Below are positions 8,322 through 10,804 of a DNA stretch of 10,804 bases, one piece after another. Every line of letters begins with the position of its first letter. The stretch's first letter is position 1. This DNA is from Dethiosulfatibacter sp. (GTDB lineage: Bacteria > Bacillota_A > Clostridia > Tissierellales > Dethiosulfatibacteraceae): positions 1 to 10,804 of the forward strand of contig JAHRFV010000228.1 of the NCBI GenBank assembly GCA_019084435.1, given 5' to 3'. The translations under genes were made by a program, and so were the position numbers. The notes under the pieces were generated by a model. The model was given only the letters and a program-made list of their open reading frames with translations, was not told the origin of the DNA and searched no databases.

Positions 8322-9668
8322 ACCAACGAAGCAAGACTTTTAGGCCTTGATCCAAGACTCCTTTATGATGAAGCACCTAATGAACCAGATAGCAAAGTCA
8401 ATCAGTGTATTGATAAAGTCTTTGAAGAATATAAGGAGAGCCATGCTTTTAAAGGAACACAAATCATATTTTGTGATGTAGGAACGCCTAATTCAGATGG
8501 GCGTTTTTCTGTTTATCCCTATATCAAAGAGGAATTGATAAAGAGAGGTATTCCAGAAAAAGAAGTTTGTTTCATACACGATGCTAACAGTGAGGCGCAA
8601 AGAGAAACCCTATTTGCAGATATGCGTAGTGGTAACAAACGAATTATCCTTGGTTCAACTGCCAAGATGGGCACAGGAACCAATATTCAAGACCGTTTAA
8701 TTGCCCTCCATCATTTAGACTGCCCTTGGAGACCAAGCGATCTGGAGCAGCGGGAAGGAAGAATCCTAAGACAAGGCAATCAAAATAAAGCTGTAAACAT
8801 CTATAAATACGTTACAAAATCAACATTTGACAGCTATTTGTGGCAAATTGTCGAGAATAAACAGCGCTTCATTAGCCAAATCATGACTAGCAAATCCGTT
8901 GCAAGAAATGCCGAAGATATTGATGAAACAGTACTATCTTTTGCAGAAGTTAAAGCCCTGGCAATAGGTAATCCTTTGATTAAAGAAAAGATGGATATTG
9001 ATAATGAAGTCAGTCGATTAAGTCTTTTAAAGTCTGAATACAACAGTAGAAGGTATGCCATGGAGGATAATTTCACCTACAAATATCCAAAGCTGATTCA
9101 ACAGGCAAAACAGCGACTTGAAGGATTGATTAAGGACATCAGTAGGCGAGATATGAATAAGACAGAAGAGTTTCAAATCAATGTTGATGGTAAGTTTTTT
9201 GATGAAAGGGATAAAGCCGGAACTTATCTTCAGGTGTTACTTTCAAGGATTGAACCAGATAAAGAAACTCATGTGGGTACATTTAATGGCTTTGATCTTT
9301 TAATCCTAAAGAATAATTTCTTTGGTCAGCATAAAATGAGCCTTCATGCAGAGCAAAAGTACGAAGTTGAATTTGGAGATAGTCCCCACGGTAATATGGT
9401 AAGGCTTGAAAACCTTTTGGAAGGTCTTGAAAAGCGCATTGAAAAAACAGAAAGCCAGATTGATGAGTATGAAAGAAATATGACCCAGTCCAAGGAAGAA
9501 TGGGAGAAACCATTTATGTATGAGGAAGCACTAGCGCAGAAGCTAAAGCGACAATTTGAACTGAACGCTGAACTGGACATGGATAAAGGAGATGATGGCT
9601 TAGCGGTGAGTGAAGAAGATTTTAATGAAGATATGATAGTTGAAGATGACGAAGAAATGACAGTTTAG
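8322..9668 (+). CDS. ICE helicase polyprotein, exon 2 (residues 1921-2368: helicase lobe 2 and C-terminal coiled coil)
   Basis: This exon continues the helicase after intron removal. It opens with TNEARLLGLDPRLL, then the RecA-like lobe 2: IIFCDVGTP (motif IV region), an IPEKEVCFIHDAN segment, GSTAKMGTGTNIQ at about 2031-2043 (motif V) and QREGRILRQG at 2063-2072 (motif VI, with the arginine-finger region). After the motor comes a helical region with a predicted coiled coil (LENLLEGLEKRIEKTESQIDEY) and a strongly acidic tail ending EDDEEMTV. The open frame extends upstream to a GTG at 8235, but those 29 codons fall in intron domains V and VI, so they are not part of the mature protein. Without splicing this exon has no authentic start. 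Spliced product length is 2368 aa, within the 2000-3000 aa usual for this ICE family. Confidence 0.92.
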   Translation, partial: TNEARLLGLDPRLLYDEAPNEPDSKVNQCIDKVFEEYKESHAFKGTQIIFCDVGTPNSDGRFSVYPYIKEELIKRGIPEKEVCFIHDANSEAQRETLFADMRSGNKRIILGSTAKMGTGTNIQDRLIALHHLDCPWRPSDLEQREGRILRQGNQNKAVNIYKYVTKSTFDSYLWQIVENKQRFISQIMTSKSVARNAEDIDETVLSFAEVKALAIGNPLIKEKMDIDNEVSRLSLLKSEYNSRRYAMEDNFTYKYPKLIQQAKQRLEGLIKDISRRDMNKTEEFQINVDGKFFDERDKAGTYLQVLLSRIEPDKETHVGTFNGFDLLILKNNFFGQHKMSLHAEQKYEVEFGDSPHGNMVRLENLLEGLEKRIEKTESQIDEYERNMTQSKEEWEKPFMYEEALAQKLKRQFELNAELDMDKGDDGLAVSEEDFNEDMIVEDDEEMTV

Positions 9669-9690
9669 CAGGGGGCAACCCCTGCTTTTT
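9668..9690 (+). terminator. Hairpin with T-run directly at the helicase stop codon
   Basis: GCAGGGG (9668-9674) pairs perfectly with CCCCTGC (9679-9685) around a GCAA tetraloop, followed by five Ts (9686-9690). This is a textbook intrinsic terminator shape with a 7-bp, GC-rich stem that begins on the last base of the TAG stop. Because two same-strand genes follow closely with good ribosome sites, it may act as a partial terminator or an mRNA 3'-end stabiliser rather than the end of the operon. Confidence 0.65.
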
Positions 9691-9694
9691 AAAT

Positions 9695-9702
9695 GGAAGG
9701 AG
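9695..9702 (+). promoter_or_regulatory. Shine-Dalgarno that fixes the start of the 82-aa gene at ATG 9712
   Basis: GGAAGGAG ends at 9702, nine bases before ATG 9712. The in-frame TTG at 9703 directly abuts the SD and cannot be used with it, so the gene is called three codons shorter than the longest open frame. Confidence 0.6.
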
Positions 9703-9711
9703 TTGAATTTA

Positions 9712-9960
9712 ATGACTAGACAAATGATTCAAAATGTCAAACAAGAAAATGTCATTGAGCTGATGTGTGAGGTGTTGGAGCTCTCAGAAAGCTCAGAAAA
9801 GAAAGTGGTAAAAGCAGTAGAAAAATTAGGCATTCAGACATTCTTTACAAGCATTGATGCTTTGGATGTTGAAGAAGTTGAAAAAGACAGAATTAAGGCA
9901 CTTAAAGAAGTGATTGAAGCTAAGGCAAAATCATTAGAAACATTGGAAGGGGGACAGTGA
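9712..9960 (+). CDS. Small helical protein of unknown function (82 aa)
   Basis: I do not recognise this family. The product starts MTRQMIQNVKQENVIEL and is Glu/Lys-rich and almost certainly all-helical, with one apolar patch, LGIQTFFTSIDALD (about residues 43-56), that could form a short helix-turn-helix or HhH-like element. It has no signal peptide, transmembrane segment or cysteine motif. The ORF lies between the helicase and the RadC-like gene. It has a clear SD and its TGA is one base from the next ATG, so the two genes are very likely translated together. Position implies a DNA-processing accessory role, but that is inference only. Confidence 0.8.
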   Translation: MTRQMIQNVKQENVIELMCEVLELSESSEKKVVKAVEKLGIQTFFTSIDALDVEEVEKDRIKALKEVIEAKAKSLETLEGGQ

Positions 9961-9961
9961 T

Positions 9962-10681
9962 ATGGCAACAAAAACAAAATACTCAGATAGCTTTTTTCAA
10001 AGCTTAAATAAACTGACCGGTATTCCAATGAGCAAATTGAAAAGTTATGCAAAAGAAAATAACCCATTTAATATTTTAGAACATCCAGGTGTTGTTGATC
10101 CTAATGACAGACAGCTTGAAAAAATCAACAAGCTAAATGAATTCATTGCATCTTATAATGTGCTGAAGCTGGATCAAGAAAATGAGAAAATTACTTTTAA
10201 ATCACCTAATGATTCAGGGAAATACTTTGCATCACTACTTGGTGGTGTAAAAGATAAGGAAAGGTTCTTGGTTGCCTTTTTAGACAACAGCAACAGCATC
10301 ATTGAGCATAGAACAGTGTCACAAGGCACTACCAATATGGCAGTTGTATACCCAAGAGATATCCTCAAAATGGCCCTTGCAAATGATTGTAGTAGCATCA
10401 TTCTTTCTCATAATCATCCTGGGGGCAGCTTAAGGGCTTCTAAAGAAGATGTAGCTTTAACACAACGTATCGTTGATATCTTTAAGCCGTTAGATATCAA
10501 TGTAATTGATCACATTATTGTAGGTGGATATAGCTTCAGCTCTATGGCTGAAAATGATGTGTTGCCAAGTAATAAAATGGATGTTGCAAATTACGAACCT
10601 ATTAAATTATCAGTAGCTGAAGAAGAGCAGGTTGAATATATTTCAGTGGATGAAGAGATGGAATTGGGTAGTGTAAAGTAA
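9962..10681 (+). CDS. RadC-like JAMM/MPN+ domain protein of a conjugative element
   Basis: The 239-aa protein carries a RadC-type JAB/MPN domain from about residue 80 to 195. The metal-binding signature is complete: Glu115 in IIEHRTV, then His150-x-His152 within SHNHPGG, Ser160 and Asp163 in SKED, fitting H-x-H-x7-S-x2-D. The fold also shows VAFLDNSN and VIDHIIVGG, as in RadC. The N-terminus (FFQSLNKLTGIPMSKLKSYA) is helical and differs from the chromosomal RadC HhH region. The C-terminus is acidic (DEEMELGSVK). Despite the radC name, the biochemical role of bacterial RadC is unsettled; mobile-element copies are proposed as peptidases or nucleases acting during DNA entry. ATG 9962 follows the purine-rich GGAAGGGGGA at 9945-9954, and the preceding gene's TGA is one base upstream. 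Confidence 0.9.
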   Translation: MATKTKYSDSFFQSLNKLTGIPMSKLKSYAKENNPFNILEHPGVVDPNDRQLEKINKLNEFIASYNVLKLDQENEKITFKSPNDSGKYFASLLGGVKDKERFLVAFLDNSNSIIEHRTVSQGTTNMAVVYPRDILKMALANDCSSIILSHNHPGGSLRASKEDVALTQRIVDIFKPLDINVIDHIIVGGYSFSSMAENDVLPSNKMDVANYEPIKLSVAEEEQVEYISVDEEMELGSVK

Positions 10682-10696
10682 CGTATGAAAAAAAAG

Positions 10697-10754
10697 GTCA
10701 AGGGAAGTGACTAGACAAATCCTGAAAATTCAAGCAGCTGACGTCGCCCTTGAC
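10697..10754 (+). repeat. 8-bp inverted repeat in the terminal intergenic stretch
   Basis: GTCAAGGG at 10697-10704 is matched by its exact reverse complement CCCTTGAC at 10747-10754, with 42 bases between. The spacer is too long for a terminator and no T-run follows. It could be a protein-binding pair, the closing stem of a small structured RNA, or chance. Confidence 0.35.
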
Positions 10755-10781
10755 AGCAAACCCTAGCAATGCTGGTAAAAA
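10750..10781 (+). promoter_or_regulatory. Weak promoter-like pair
   Basis: TTGACA at 10750-10755 is a perfect sigma-A -35 box. The best -10 candidate is TAAAAA at 10776-10781 preceded by TGG (extended -10 style), but it matches only 4 of 6 consensus positions and the 20-base spacer is long. If real, it would drive genes beyond the right edge. Confidence 0.2.
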
Positions 10782-10804
10782 ATACCGACGGCGATCACTC
10801 AAGA

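Noticed and set aside
162..9668. Helicase as a pseudogene broken by an insertion
   Set aside because: The insertion is a complete self-splicing-type intron, the two exons rejoin in frame with no residue lost, and all helicase motifs are present.
9703..9711. TTG 9703 as the start of the 82-aa gene
   Set aside because: It directly abuts the Shine-Dalgarno; ATG 9712 has normal nine-base spacing.
1256..10401. Minus-strand open frames of 64-93 codons scattered across the window
   Set aside because: All lie opposite well-supported + strand genes or the intron RNA, lack convincing ribosome sites and show no recognisable protein motifs.
10685..10714. Short ATG ORF at 10685 (9 codons) and a 19-codon GTG ORF at 10707-10766
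   Set aside because: Both are very short, the first lacks a clear ribosome site and the second has poor spacing, and neither matches a family I know.
10726..10804. Open frame running off the right edge (reading KFKQLTSPLTANPSNAGKKY...)
   Set aside because: It has no ATG or GTG start in view and no ribosome site; too little sequence to distinguish it from chance.
1..10804. CRISPR array, tRNA or rRNA genes, IS ends
   Set aside because: No regularly spaced repeats, no tRNA-like cloverleaf or rRNA-like stretch, and no transposase or terminal inverted repeats were seen; the only mobile element supported is the group II intron.

Overview
The window is an AT-rich stretch in which all supported genes lie on the + strand. 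It reads as the DNA-processing module of an integrative and conjugative element (ICE) from a low-GC Firmicute, most likely a Clostridia-type gut or oral anaerobe. The host is inferred from protein style and base composition; no chromosomal marker is present. No integrase, relaxase or coupling protein is visible, so this is an internal slice of the element.

Layout. Positions 2-169 hold the last 55 codons of an unrecognised upstream gene, whose end overlaps the TTG start of the next gene. Positions 162-5921 and 8322-9668 are two exons of one very large gene. The spliced product is 2368 aa: an ArdC-like N-terminal domain, a disordered linker, an N6-adenine methyltransferase-like domain and a two-lobed SF2/SNF2-type helicase. 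Nested in another frame of the linker (898-1269) is a complete 123-codon gene that looks like the TnpV family, with its own Shine-Dalgarno sequence, so the same DNA appears to encode two proteins. Positions 5922-8321 are a complete 2400-nt group II intron with a 593-aa reverse transcriptase/maturase carrying a C-terminal HNH endonuclease, followed by recognisable domains V and VI. The intron sits at phase 0 between the two helicase lobes.

Downstream, a compact hairpin plus T-run begins on the last base of the helicase stop codon. It is followed by an 82-aa protein of unknown function (9712-9960) and, one base later, a RadC-like JAMM-domain protein (9962-10681). The last 123 bases hold no gene I can support, only an inverted repeat and a weak promoter-like pair.

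How they fit together: ArdC-like, methylase, helicase and RadC-like domains are typical of the 'polyvalent protein' repertoire that conjugative elements and phages carry, thought to protect and process incoming single-stranded DNA. Here the full helicase depends on intron splicing: unspliced mRNA stops four codons into the intron and loses helicase lobe 2. The most interesting signals are the overprinted tnpV-like gene and the dependence of a core ICE enzyme on a retroelement inserted in a conserved motif.
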